This document shows, in pieces, positions 16,393 to 24,507 of a DNA stretch of 53,695 bases. This stretch comes from Clostridia bacterium (GTDB lineage: Bacteria > Bacillota > Clostridia > Oscillospirales > Acutalibacteraceae), in NCBI GenBank assembly GCA_017442265.1, contig JAFSAC010000060.1, positions 1-53,695 on the forward strand, given 5' to 3'. The notes beneath the pieces are model-generated. The model was not told the origin of the DNA and did not search any database. It saw only the letters and a program-made list of their open reading frames with translations. The position numbers and the translations under genes were made by a program. Each line of letters starts with the position of its first letter. The stretch's first letter is position 1.

Positions 16393-17601
16393 TGCGTTTT
16401 CCCGGTATTCTTTGGGGGAGAGACCGAACTGTTTTTTGAACAGTTTGGAGAAATATTGCACGTCCTCGATGCCGCAATGAAGGGCCACCGTTTGCACCTG
16501 CAACCCGGTGGTGCGGAGAAGGGCGGCCGCCCGGTTCATCCGCTTTTCCCGGATATATTCGGTGAGGGGTTTTCCCACCTCTTTTTTAAATAAGGAGGAT
16601 AGGTACTCCCGGCTGACTCCGATCTTATCGGCGATCGGGGTCAGCCGCAGGTCGGCGGACAGGTCCTCGTCAATCAGCAGGATACTCTGTCGGACGGGAG
16701 CGGAATAGTCGCGGGTGGAATGTTTGCGCACCAGCCGACAGTAGGAGCGGAACATATCGCTCATCAGTTCGGGAAAGCGGGTTTCCTCCGCCACCTGTTC
16801 GATCGATTTGGCGAATTTAGAGGAGGTGCGGTCGAGATACAGCGGATGCACCCCGCCTTTTTCGGCGGCTTTTCGCAGGAGGGTGTTCATAATAATGCAG
16901 TAGTTTTTGGCATTGCGGAGCGGGTCGGTGGTACGCATCTCAAAGTTCTGTATCGGAAAATGGGAGAAAAGCGGCTCGATCTTTTGCCCCTGCCCGGCGG
17001 TCACCGCCTCCAGCATCTCGTTTTCCATTTGATACCGCATTTCTAACGTTTTGCTGTCGAAATGGGTTTTTTCCGGATCGTCCTCGCCACCGACAAGAAC
17101 GCTTTCCGGGAGCTGTTCGGTGTTGATGTCCACCACCGAAAAGGCGGCGTCCCCCCAGATCTGTTCGCAAAAACAGTCGAGAAGGGTAAACAGGTGACTG
17201 TTTCCCGGCAGTACCGGTAAAGTGCCGCAATAATTGATCATCATCCGCTCCACCTTGGGGGACAGTCCGTTTTTTTCGCAGATCTCTAAAATCTGTTGAT
17301 CGGTGATAGCGGTATGGGTGTAGGGACCGAGCACCAGCAGGGTATCGGTTGCGGTTGCCGGCAACGGCAGGAAAAGATAGCACAGCGACCAGCCGTTTTT
17401 CAGTTTGTATACTGTATTCGGCTTGATCTGTTGTAAAATCTTTGGGTCAAAAAGATCGGCAAGGATCATCCGCCGGGTGATCTCCTCGAATCCACCCGCC
17501 TCGACCGGCAGGTCGGGATCGGTGAGTGAAACGAGATTGACCGGCACCCGGCTTTTTTGAAAGGTGTTTTGCATCAATTTCAGTTCGTTTTCGTAAAACA
17601 T
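16381..17601 (-). CDS. AraC family transcriptional regulator with large N-terminal domain
   Basis: 406-aa regulator. The C-terminal 100 residues hold both AraC helix-turn-helix units (IADKIGVSREYLSSLFKKE and VALHCGIEDVQYFSKLFKK, ending FGLSPKEYR). The N-terminal 290 residues contain no recognisable cupin; they are mixed alpha/beta and several cysteines are present, so the ligand is unknown. The ATG at 17599-17601 has GGGAGGA six bases upstream; the further open frame to 17661 has no site. It is divergent from the GPH symporter gene with 231 bp between, an intergenic region that carries an inverted repeat and a -10 without a good -35, as expected for an activator-dependent sugar operon. Expected role: activation of uptake and breakdown of the glycoside. 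Confidence 0.92.
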   Translation of the reverse strand: MFYENELKLMQNTFQKSRVPVNLVSLTDPDLPVEAGGFEEITRRMILADLFDPKILQQIKPNTVYKLKNGWSLCYLFLPLPATATDTLLVLGPYTHTAITDQQILEICEKNGLSPKVERMMINYCGTLPVLPGNSHLFTLLDCFCEQIWGDAAFSVVDINTEQLPESVLVGGEDDPEKTHFDSKTLEMRYQMENEMLEAVTAGQGQKIEPLFSHFPIQNFEMRTTDPLRNAKNYCIIMNTLLRKAAEKGGVHPLYLDRTSSKFAKSIEQVAEETRFPELMSDMFRSYCRLVRKHSTRDYSAPVRQSILLIDEDLSADLRLTPIADKIGVSREYLSSLFKKEVGKPLTEYIREKRMNRAAALLRTTGLQVQTVALHCGIEDVQYFSKLFKKQFGLSPKEYRENAKKQ

Positions 17602-17672
17602 ACGGCATCCTCCCACGCATTTTGGTAAAAAATCACAAAAATGCTGAATGATTATTACCAATATAGCATAAT

Positions 17673-17724
17673 TTTTGTAAAAATGGAACTATTTTTTGAA
17701 AAACAATATTAAAAATTTACAAAA
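17673..17724. promoter_or_regulatory. Inverted repeat, candidate regulator site
   Basis: TTTTGTAAA (17673-17681) and TTTACAAAA (17716-17724) form a perfect inverted pair 34 bp apart in the AT-rich region between the AraC regulator and the symporter, 40-90 bp upstream of the symporter -10. The spacing fits two AraC half-sites, but in AT-rich DNA such pairs can be chance. Confidence 0.4.
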
Positions 17725-17765
17725 TTACATTAAAAAAATACTAACCTCTTTGTGACGGTATCTTT

Positions 17766-17771
17766 TATAAT
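17766..17771 (+). promoter_or_regulatory. -10 element of the symporter promoter
   Basis: A perfect TATAAT at 17766-17771; the position 17 bases upstream (AACCTC) is not a recognisable -35. This suggests that the divergent AraC protein activates it. Confidence 0.55.
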
Positions 17772-17832
17772 AAAGGTAGCAATTTGCCCCTATAGGGGAA
17801 GGTTCGAAAATATATGAAGAGGGGATTTGACT

Positions 17833-19293
17833 ATGGCTAAGAAACCCGTCCAAGTGGACGCCAACGGCAACCGGAAGTTCGGTATGCGCGACTGTCTTGC
17901 GTATGCGGCCGGCGACCTCGGTTGCAACATGAGCTTTGCGCTCAAAGGAACCATGTCTATTTTCTGGACCCAGTTTATGGGAATGGACCTGTGGTATGCC
18001 CTCCTGCTTATCGTGGTGCAGGTATGGGACGCTGTTAACGATCCGCTGATCGGCTCGATCATCGATGCAGATCGTCACACCTACAAGAAAAATAAGTTTT
18101 TGACCTACATCTGGGCCGGCTCGATCGGACTCATTATCGGCGGCGCCTGTTGTTTCCTGCCCTTCCCGAATGCGCCGGTTTGGGCGAAGGCGATTATCTT
18201 TATTGCCGGTTACGTAGTATGGGATGCGTTTTACACCGTGGCAAACGTGCCGTACGGCTCGCTTCTTTCCTTGATCTCCAATGACGTCAAGGATAGAGCT
18301 TCTTTGTCGGCGTGGCGTTCGGTCGGCTCTATCTTCGGCAATATGCTGCCGATGGTTATTCTGCCCTTTATTATTTACGATAAAGATAACAATCTTATCG
18401 GCGAACGGGTATTTATCGCCGCGCTGATCATGGGCGTACTCGGCTTTATCTGCTTCCAGTTTATGACCCGTAACACCGAGATCCGGGTGAACACCGAGGT
18501 GGCGATTGACGAAGAGATGCCGAAGTTTAACGTGTTTAAGGCGTTTGGCAACTTTGTTAAAAACCGTCCGGCGGTCGGCGCCACCTTGGCGGCGATGGGT
18601 ATGTTCATCGGTATGCAGGGCGCAACCACCGCGGTGACCGTGGTGTTCCAGTCCTATTTCAAGAATGTGCAGATCTCTGGTATTGTCCAGTTGTTTGCGA
18701 TGATCCCGATCGTGGTATTTACCCCCTTGGCTCGGAAAATGGTGGCGAAATACGGCAAGAAGGAGTTGGCCACCTTCGGCTCGATCTGCTCTATCGCCGC
18801 CGCCGTTGGCCTGTTTATTATCACCCCCAACAACACTGGCCTGGACCTCGTTATTTACATCGTGTGTCAGCTGATCTATAGCTTAGGACTGGGTATCTAT
18901 TCTACCGTGTCCTGGGCTATGATGGGTGATGCGATCGATTACAACGAGTGGAAGACCGGCAAGCGTGAGGAAGGCACCGTCTACTCGCTGCATTCCTTCT
19001 TCCGCAAACTGGCGCAGGGTCTTGGTCCCTCTTTGGTGTTGGTGATCATGGTAGCGCTGGGCTATGTGGGCGCCGACGAAGGAAATCAGGCGTGGCAGGT
19101 TGCCGTGAATATGCGCTACCTGGTGGCCGGAACCTTCCTCTTCTCCGCGCTGCTGCAGTTTGTCGGCCTGGGACTTATCTACAACCTGGATAAGAAAACC
19201 CTGGAGCAGATGAATAAGGATCTTGGCCGCGACGTGGAAGCGGATGACGATCTTACCTATACCACGGCAGAAGACGCAAACGACCTTGCGTAA
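17833..19293 (+). CDS. GPH family sugar:cation symporter (MFS_2)
   Basis: 486-aa transporter with about twelve membrane helices, of the glycoside-pentoside-hexuronide:cation family (MelB, XynB, UidB relatives). Family marks are CLAYAAGDLGCNM near the N-terminus, the cytoplasmic helix 2-3 loop VWDAVNDPLIGSIIDA with its conserved Asp, and the central loop after helix 6. It imports a glycoside or hexuronide with Na+ or H+. The in-frame TTG at 17827 is ignored in favour of the ATG at 17833 preceded by GAGGGG. A terminator follows, then a separate promoter and a GH2 enzyme plus uronate genes, which together imply that the substrate is a glucuronide or oligosaccharide containing a uronic acid. Confidence 0.93.
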   Translation: MAKKPVQVDANGNRKFGMRDCLAYAAGDLGCNMSFALKGTMSIFWTQFMGMDLWYALLLIVVQVWDAVNDPLIGSIIDADRHTYKKNKFLTYIWAGSIGLIIGGACCFLPFPNAPVWAKAIIFIAGYVVWDAFYTVANVPYGSLLSLISNDVKDRASLSAWRSVGSIFGNMLPMVILPFIIYDKDNNLIGERVFIAALIMGVLGFICFQFMTRNTEIRVNTEVAIDEEMPKFNVFKAFGNFVKNRPAVGATLAAMGMFIGMQGATTAVTVVFQSYFKNVQISGIVQLFAMIPIVVFTPLARKMVAKYGKKELATFGSICSIAAAVGLFIITPNNTGLDLVIYIVCQLIYSLGLGIYSTVSWAMMGDAIDYNEWKTGKREEGTVYSLHSFFRKLAQGLGPSLVLVIMVALGYVGADEGNQAWQVAVNMRYLVAGTFLFSALLQFVGLGLIYNLDKKTLEQMNKDLGRDVEADDDLTYTTAEDANDLA

Positions 19294-19301
19294 ACCTAAC
19301 G

Positions 19302-19336
19302 AAAAGTCCGGCTGCCGAGGCAGTCGGACTTTTTTG
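19302..19336 (+). terminator. Terminator after the symporter gene
   Basis: A 13-bp stem AAGTCCGGCTGCC / GGCAGTCGGACTT with one G-U pair and a GAG loop, followed by six T's. Confidence 0.9.
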
Positions 19337-19374
19337 AAAAATTCAAAAAATATCTATACTTATTGTTTTAACGG

Positions 19375-19383
19375 TGATATAAT
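19375..19383 (+). promoter_or_regulatory. Extended -10 promoter of the glycosidase/uronate operon
   Basis: TG-A-TATAAT at 19375-19383 is an extended -10; the -35 position (19355-19360, TATACT) is poor. Transcription would start near 19390, about 24 bases before the ATG. Confidence 0.6.
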
Positions 19384-19413
19384 AACGGTATTGACTTTTT
19401 AGGGAGGAAAACC

Positions 19414-21660
19414 ATGAGAACTGTATTGAATATCAATCGGAAATGGGCTTTTACCAAGCGGGCGACCGAGATCCCCTCGGCGATGCCGCTTGACTGGAAT
19501 TTCGTCAACCTGCCGCATTCCTTCAATGCGATCGATGGCCAGGACGGTGATAATGATTATTTCCGTGGGGTCGGGTATTATGCGAAATCCATCCGCAAAG
19601 CCGATCTGCCGGTGGCGCCGGTATATTATCTGGAGATGCGCGGCGCAAACTCCTCCGCTGACGTGTATCTGAACGGCGAAAAATTGGCGCATCACGACGG
19701 CGGTTATTCCACCTGGCGGGTGAATATCACCGAGGCGCTGAAAGCGGAAAACCTGCTGGTGATCACGGTGGATAATGCCGCTAACGAAACGGTGTACCCG
19801 CAAATGGCGGACTTCACCTTCTACGGCGGTCTGTACCGTGACGTGAACATCCTCTGCGTGGAGGAATCTCACTTTGATCTCGATTATTACGGCGGTCCGG
19901 GGCTGGCTGTCACCCCCGAGGTGAACGGCGCCGATGCGAAGGTCAAGATCGATGCATACGTCACGAATGGCAAAATGGGGCAGACCCTGAGATACACCGT
20001 GCTGGATGCGGAAGGCGGCGAGATCGCGGTGGTGGATACCGCCGATACGTCGGCGACGGTGCATATCCAGAACGTGCACCTGTGGCACGGCCGCCGCGAT
20101 CCGTATCTGTATACGGCAAAAATTGAACTGATGGACGACGGGGTGGCGTTGGACGAGGTGTCCGCACGGTTTGGCTGCCGCACCTTTGAAATTGACCCTG
20201 AACGCGGCTTTATCCTCAATGGCGAGGAGTATCCGCTGCGCGGTGTGTCCCGCCACCAGGATCGCTGGGGCATCGGTAACGCACTGCTCCCGGAGCATCA
20301 TAAAGAGGATATGGACCTCATCTGCGAGGTGGGGGCGACCACCATTCGTCTGGCACACTATCAGCATGATCAGTATTTCTACGATCTGTGCGACGAGCGC
20401 GGTATGGTGATCTGGGCGGAGATTCCGTATATCTCCAAGCACATGCCGACCGGCCGGGAGAACACCATTTCTCAGATGAAGGAACTCATCACCCAGAACT
20501 ATAACCACCCCTCCATTGTGGTGTGGGGACTTTCGAATGAAATTTCGATCGGCGGCTCGGACGACGATCTGCTGGAAAACCACCGGATCTTAAACGACCT
20601 CTGCCACGAAATGGATAAGACTCGCCTGACCACCATTGCGGCGGTGTCGATGTGTAAAATGGACGACCCGTATCTGCAGATCCCGGACGTGGTGAGCTAC
20701 AACCATTACTTCGGCTGGTACGGCGGCGAGACCTCCATGAACGGCCCGTGGTTTGACAAATTCCACAAGACCCACCCGACCATTCCGATCGGCTGTTCGG
20801 AATACGGCTGTGAGGCGCTTAACTGGCATACCTCCAACCCGGTGCAGGGCGACTATACCGAAGAGTATCAGGCGTACTATCACGAGGAGCTGATCAAACA
20901 GCTCTTTACCCGCAAATATATGTGGGCGACCCACGTGTGGAATATGTTTGACTTCGGCGCGGATGCCCGTTCGGAGGGCGGCGAAAACGGACAGAACCAT
21001 AAGGGCCTTGTCACCTTCGACCGCAAGTATAAAAAGGACTCCTTCTATGCCTACAAAGCGTGGTTGTCGGATGATCCGTTTGTGCACCTGTGCGGCAAGC
21101 GGTATATCGACCGGGTGGAGGATGTGACCAAAGTTACCGTGTACTCCAACCTGCCGGAGGTGGAACTGTTTGCCAACGGGCAGTCGCTCGGCAAGAAGCA
21201 GGCATCCGATCACTTCTTCTACTTTGACGTGCCGAACGCCGGCGAAACCAAACTCTTGGCGGTTGCGGGCGACTGTCAGGACGAGAGCGTTATCCGTAAG
21301 GTGGAAGAATTCAACGAGGACTATCGCCTGAAAGAGCAGGGTGCGATCCTCAACTGGTTTGATATCGATGCCCCCGAAGGGTATTTCTCGTTGAATGATA
21401 AGATCAGCGACATTATGGCGACCATGCGCGGCAAGCTGCTGTTTGCCGGGATGATGACCAAGATGCTCGGCGGCAAGAAGGGCAAGGACGACGGTAAGAT
21501 CATGGGCTTTGAGCTCACCCCGGATATGATGGGGATGATGGGCGGCTTTACGGTACTGCGTATGGTGAACCTCGCCGGCAGTATGATGGAAGGCAAGCTC
21601 ACCAAAGAGGTGCTTCTCGACCTCAACGCCCAGCTCAATAAGATCAAAAAGCCGAAATAA
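19414..21660 (+). CDS. Glycoside hydrolase family 2 (probable beta-glucuronidase) with unusual C-terminal extension
   Basis: 748-aa GH2 enzyme: sugar-binding jelly roll (about 1-165), Ig-like domain (170-265), TIM barrel (270-575). The catalytic acid/base Glu376 is in SNEIS and the nucleophile Glu463 in GCSEYGCEA. N528-x-K530 lies in GQNHKG, the position where glucuronidases contact the carboxylate; similar N-x-K also occurs in other GH2 enzymes, so it is supportive only. UxuA and a fructuronate reductase follow directly, which favours beta-glucuronidase over beta-galactosidase. After a short Ig-like domain, the last ~100 residues (from about 645) hold a Met/Gly-rich helical stretch (PDMMGMMGGF) that is not part of a typical GH2. 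There is no signal peptide, so it hydrolyses an imported substrate in the cytoplasm. GGGAGG lies upstream of the ATG. Confidence 0.9.
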   Translation: MRTVLNINRKWAFTKRATEIPSAMPLDWNFVNLPHSFNAIDGQDGDNDYFRGVGYYAKSIRKADLPVAPVYYLEMRGANSSADVYLNGEKLAHHDGGYSTWRVNITEALKAENLLVITVDNAANETVYPQMADFTFYGGLYRDVNILCVEESHFDLDYYGGPGLAVTPEVNGADAKVKIDAYVTNGKMGQTLRYTVLDAEGGEIAVVDTADTSATVHIQNVHLWHGRRDPYLYTAKIELMDDGVALDEVSARFGCRTFEIDPERGFILNGEEYPLRGVSRHQDRWGIGNALLPEHHKEDMDLICEVGATTIRLAHYQHDQYFYDLCDERGMVIWAEIPYISKHMPTGRENTISQMKELITQNYNHPSIVVWGLSNEISIGGSDDDLLENHRILNDLCHEMDKTRLTTIAAVSMCKMDDPYLQIPDVVSYNHYFGWYGGETSMNGPWFDKFHKTHPTIPIGCSEYGCEALNWHTSNPVQGDYTEEYQAYYHEELIKQLFTRKYMWATHVWNMFDFGADARSEGGENGQNHKGLVTFDRKYKKDSFYAYKAWLSDDPFVHLCGKRYIDRVEDVTKVTVYSNLPEVELFANGQSLGKKQASDHFFYFDVPNAGETKLLAVAGDCQDESVIRKVEEFNEDYRLKEQGAILNWFDIDAPEGYFSLNDKISDIMATMRGKLLFAGMMTKMLGGKKGKDDGKIMGFELTPDMMGMMGGFTVLRMVNLAGSMMEGKLTKEVLLDLNAQLNKIKKPK

Positions 21661-21678
21661 GGCGGGAGGAACAGGATT

Positions 21679-22761
21679 ATGCAAATGACGTTTCGTTGGT
21701 ACGGCGAGGGAAATGACCGCATTTCCCTTTCCGACATCAAACAGATTCCCGGTGTTTCGGGTATTGTCTGGGCGTTACACGATAAAATGCCGGGCGAAAT
21801 CTGGGAGCCGGAGGAGATCCAAAAGGTCAAAAAGCAGTTGGATGAATACGGATTTCATATGGACGTGGTGGAATCGGTCAACGTGCACGACGACATCAAG
21901 ATCGGGCTGCCCACCCGGGATCAGTATATCGAAAACTATAAACAGACCATTCGTAACCTCGCCCCCTTTGGCGTGAAGGTGATCTGCTACAACTTTATGC
22001 CGATCTTTGACTGGACCCGTTCCAACCTCTTCCATGAGGTGGGGGACGGCTCCACCGCCCTTTTCTATGAAAAGGGCATGATCCAGGATGACTACAACGC
22101 TATGGCGCAGTACATTCTGGATTTCACCGAGAAGTACAATATGTCCTTCCCCGGCTGGGAGCCGGAACGTATGGCGAAGCTGGACGAGCTTTTCAAGGCG
22201 TATAAGGACGTGGACCACGAAAAGCTGTGGGCAAATCTTAAGTATTTCTTAGAGGCGCTGATGCCGGTGTGTGAAGAAACCGGCATCAAAATGGCGATCC
22301 ACATGGATGACCCGCCCTGGGATATTTTCGGATTGCCGCGCCTGCTCGTAGACGAGCCGAGCATCGACCGGTTTTTAAAAATGGTGGATCACCCCTGCAA
22401 CTGCCTTACCCTTTGCTCCGGGAGCTTAAACGCCAACCCCGACAACCGGGTGGCGGATATCGTGAGAAAGCATTGCGACCGGATCGCCTTTACCCATATC
22501 CGCAACGTCAAACACTTTGAAAACGGCGACTTCTCCGAAGCCAGCCACCGGGATTGCGACGGCGACACCGGTATTCTCGATATTCTGAAAGCGTACCACG
22601 ACTGCGGATATGAAGGGTATATCCGTCCCGACCACGGACGGCATCTGTGGGGCGAAGGACCGGGTACGGTGCGCCCCGGCTACGGATTGTACGATCGCGC
22701 GCTCGGCATTATGTATATGCTCGGCGTGTGGGATATGTTAGATAAGTTAGGAGAGAAATAA
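21679..22761 (+). CDS. uxuA: D-mannonate dehydratase
   Basis: 360-aa UxuA, the metal-dependent TIM-barrel enzyme that converts D-mannonate to 2-keto-3-deoxy-D-gluconate. Family features seen are FRWYGEGNDRISL at the N-terminus, the IPGVSGIVWAL strand, the YNFMPIFDWTRSNL segment, MAIHMDDPPWDIFGLPR with its metal ligands, CSGSLNANPDN, and IRPDHGRHLWGE near the end. The length is normal. GGAGG at 21664-21668 gives the start. It lies 18 bases after the GH2 gene and two bases before the fructuronate-reductase gene, in one operon. KDG kinase and aldolase, needed for the last steps, are not in this window. Confidence 0.97.
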   Translation: MQMTFRWYGEGNDRISLSDIKQIPGVSGIVWALHDKMPGEIWEPEEIQKVKKQLDEYGFHMDVVESVNVHDDIKIGLPTRDQYIENYKQTIRNLAPFGVKVICYNFMPIFDWTRSNLFHEVGDGSTALFYEKGMIQDDYNAMAQYILDFTEKYNMSFPGWEPERMAKLDELFKAYKDVDHEKLWANLKYFLEALMPVCEETGIKMAIHMDDPPWDIFGLPRLLVDEPSIDRFLKMVDHPCNCLTLCSGSLNANPDNRVADIVRKHCDRIAFTHIRNVKHFENGDFSEASHRDCDGDTGILDILKAYHDCGYEGYIRPDHGRHLWGEGPGTVRPGYGLYDRALGIMYMLGVWDMLDKLGEK

Positions 22762-22763
22762 CC

Positions 22764-23609
22764 ATGATTCAATTACCGATCAATCTTGATTACCGGAACA
22801 AAGTGGTGGTGGTGACCGGCGCCGGCGGGCTGATCTGCGGCGCTATGGCGCGCGCGTTTGCCCAGAGTGGAGCGAAGGTGGCGGCACTGGACCTCAACGG
22901 CGATGCGGTCAAGGCGTTAGCGGACGAGCTGAAGGCCGAAGGGTTTATCTGCGAAGGGTATGCGGTGAGCGTGCTGGATGCGGAAGCACTGGAAGAGGTG
23001 CATAAAGCGGTACTCCGCGACCTTGGCCCCTGTGATATTCTGGTCAACGGTGCCGGCGGCAACAACCCCAAGGCCACCACCGATAACGAGTATCATCATG
23101 AGGCGAAGGAGGGCGGCAAGTCCTTTTTCGATCTGGATGCGGCGGGGGTTGACTTCGTGTTTAAGCTCAACTTCCAGGGCACCCTGCTGCCGACCCAGGT
23201 GTTCGCGCGGGATATGGCCGAGCGGAAGGCCGGCTGTGTGCTGAACATCTCCTCGATGAACGCGTACACCCCGCTGACCAAAATTCCCGCCTACTCGGCG
23301 GCGAAAGCGGGTATTTCCAACTTTACCCAGTGGCTGGCGACCCACTTTGCCGGCACCGGCATCCGCTGTAATGCGATCGCCCCCGGTTTTTTGGTGTCCA
23401 GCCAGAATAAGGCGCTGCTGTTCAACGAGGACGGCACCCCCACCGCCCGTTCGGCGAAAATTTTAAACGGCACCCCGACCGGCCGCTTTGTGGATGCCAG
23501 CGAGTTGCTCGGTGCGACCCTCTTCCTGTGCGACGAGGGCTGTGCCTCGGCGATCACCGGTGTGGTATTGCCGATTGACTGCGGCTTTGCCGCCTATTCC
23601 GGCGTATAA
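22764..23609 (+). CDS. uxuB: SDR-type D-fructuronate reductase (D-mannonate oxidoreductase)
   Basis: 281-aa SDR of the YjmF-type group that replaces the long-chain UxuB of E. coli in many Firmicutes, reducing D-fructuronate to D-mannonate with NAD(P)H. It has TGAGGLICGAMA in the cofactor loop, NGAGGNNPKATT with the characteristic insertion after N-x-A-G, catalytic Ser in NISSMNAY, Tyr177/Lys181 in YSAAK, and a late FLVSSQNKALLFNEDG segment typical of this branch. The symbol is by function; it is not homologous to E. coli UxuB. The uronate isomerase UxaC that supplies fructuronate is not present here. The gene ends the operon at a strong terminator. Confidence 0.9.
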   Translation: MIQLPINLDYRNKVVVVTGAGGLICGAMARAFAQSGAKVAALDLNGDAVKALADELKAEGFICEGYAVSVLDAEALEEVHKAVLRDLGPCDILVNGAGGNNPKATTDNEYHHEAKEGGKSFFDLDAAGVDFVFKLNFQGTLLPTQVFARDMAERKAGCVLNISSMNAYTPLTKIPAYSAAKAGISNFTQWLATHFAGTGIRCNAIAPGFLVSSQNKALLFNEDGTPTARSAKILNGTPTGRFVDASELLGATLFLCDEGCASAITGVVLPIDCGFAAYSGV

Positions 23610-23624
23610 TTCATCTTATAAAAG

Positions 23625-23658
23625 GCAGAGCAGGAAAATTTCCTGCTCTGTTTTTTTA
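23625..23658 (+). terminator. Terminator of the glucuronide operon
   Basis: CAGAGCAGGAA / TTCCTGCTCTG stem followed by seven T's, 15 bases after the reductase stop. Confidence 0.93.
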
Positions 23659-23676
23659 TTTTTTCTTAAAATCCTA

Positions 23677-23705
23677 TTGACAGCAATTAGCACGCGTGCT
23701 ATATT
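23677..23705 (+). promoter_or_regulatory. Promoter of the TetR regulator
   Basis: A consensus TTGACA at 23677-23682 and TATATT at 23700-23705, spacing 17. This is one of the best promoters in the window; it starts 19 bases after the T-run of the preceding terminator. The spacer contains a palindromic operator. Confidence 0.88.
23688..23701. promoter_or_regulatory. Palindromic operator, probable TetR site
   Basis: A perfect 14-bp palindrome TAGCACGCGTGCTA occupies the promoter spacer and touches the -10. A TetR dimer bound there would block RNA polymerase, so the regulator 49 bp downstream is probably autoregulated. The half-site is TAGCACG. Confidence 0.8.
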
Positions 23706-23749
23706 GATATCGTAACGAATAGGATGTATGCTAAAAAGGAGGTGACCGC

Positions 23750-24433
23750 TTGGCACAAGGGAAGATGAACGCGACCAAAGCAGAGATCATACGGGTGGCG
23801 ACCGGCATGTTTCTCGAGCGGGGGTTTACCGGGACGTCGGCTAAGGCGTTGTGCGAGCAGTTGGACATCAGTACCGGGAATCTTACCTTCTATTTTCCCA
23901 CCAAGGAGCATATGCTGGCAGAGCTGGTGACGATGCTTTGTCAGTTCCAGTGGGAGATGATGAAATGGGAAGCCAAAGACGGGATCAGTCAGATTATGGC
24001 GATCTGCCTGGAATTGACCGCTATGGCGGCGATGTGCGAGGAGGATGAGATCGCCAAAGACATCTATCTTTCCGCTTATTCTCTGCCGCAAACGCTACAG
24101 ATCATCCGAAAGAATGATGCGAGTAAAGCCAAACAGGTGTTTGCGGAATATTGTCCCAACTGGACCGACGAGCAGTTTGCGGAAGCGGAAACGCTGGTGT
24201 CCGGTATGGAATACGCCACCCTGATGACCACCGAAGATTCCGCACCGCTCGAGACCCGCATCGCCGGGGCGCTGAACCAAATTTTGGCGGTGTATCAGGT
24301 GCCGGAGGAGATCCGAAATCGGAAGATCGATCGGGTGCTTGCTATGGATTACCGTGGGATCGGCCGCCGGGTGTTCAAAGAATTCCGCACCTACGTGCAA
24401 AACTGCGGCGATCAATTGCTGGAAAGTATATAA
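23750..24433 (+). CDS. TetR/AcrR family transcriptional regulator
   Basis: 227-aa one-domain regulator with an N-terminal TetR helix-turn-helix: ATGMFLERGFTGTSAKALCE and LDISTGNLTFYFPTKEHML (about residues 17-60), followed by an all-helical ligand/dimer domain. Translation starts at an unusual TTG (23750), chosen because a perfect AAAGGAGGTGA lies just upstream (23735-23745); the first in-frame ATG (23765) has no site. It has its own strong promoter with a palindrome inside. The wall-anchored protein gene follows 74 bases later without an obvious terminator, so that gene may be its regulon partner. The ligand is unknown. Confidence 0.9.
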   Translation: MAQGKMNATKAEIIRVATGMFLERGFTGTSAKALCEQLDISTGNLTFYFPTKEHMLAELVTMLCQFQWEMMKWEAKDGISQIMAICLELTAMAAMCEEDEIAKDIYLSAYSLPQTLQIIRKNDASKAKQVFAEYCPNWTDEQFAEAETLVSGMEYATLMTTEDSAPLETRIAGALNQILAVYQVPEEIRNRKIDRVLAMDYRGIGRRVFKEFRTYVQNCGDQLLESI

Positions 24434-24434
24434 A

Positions 24435-24498
24435 GGGAAATATAGCCAATACTCAACATATAAGAAGGGGAATATAACCAATACCGAACATATAAGGA
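24435..24498 (+). repeat. Tandem imperfect 32-bp direct repeat
   Basis: Two adjacent 32-bp units, 24435-24466 and 24467-24498, match at 27 of 32 positions by eye. Each contains an AATATA/AACATATAAG core and ends in a purine-rich AAGAA or AAGGA. They fill almost all of the space between the TetR stop and the surface-protein start; the second unit supplies the AAGGAGG ribosome site. They may be regulatory (paired protein or RNA sites) or a simple slippage duplication. Confidence 0.75.
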
Positions 24499-24507
24499 GG
24501 ACACAGT

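Noticed and set aside
19399..20583. 394-codon minus-strand frame opposite the GH2 gene
   Set aside because: The GH2 reading is unambiguous with both catalytic Glu; the antisense frame has no start site or recognisable motif.
19414..21660. N-x-K motif taken as proof of beta-glucuronidase activity
   Set aside because: Similar N-x-K motifs occur in other GH2 enzymes as well, so only the uxuA/uxuB context supports the assignment.
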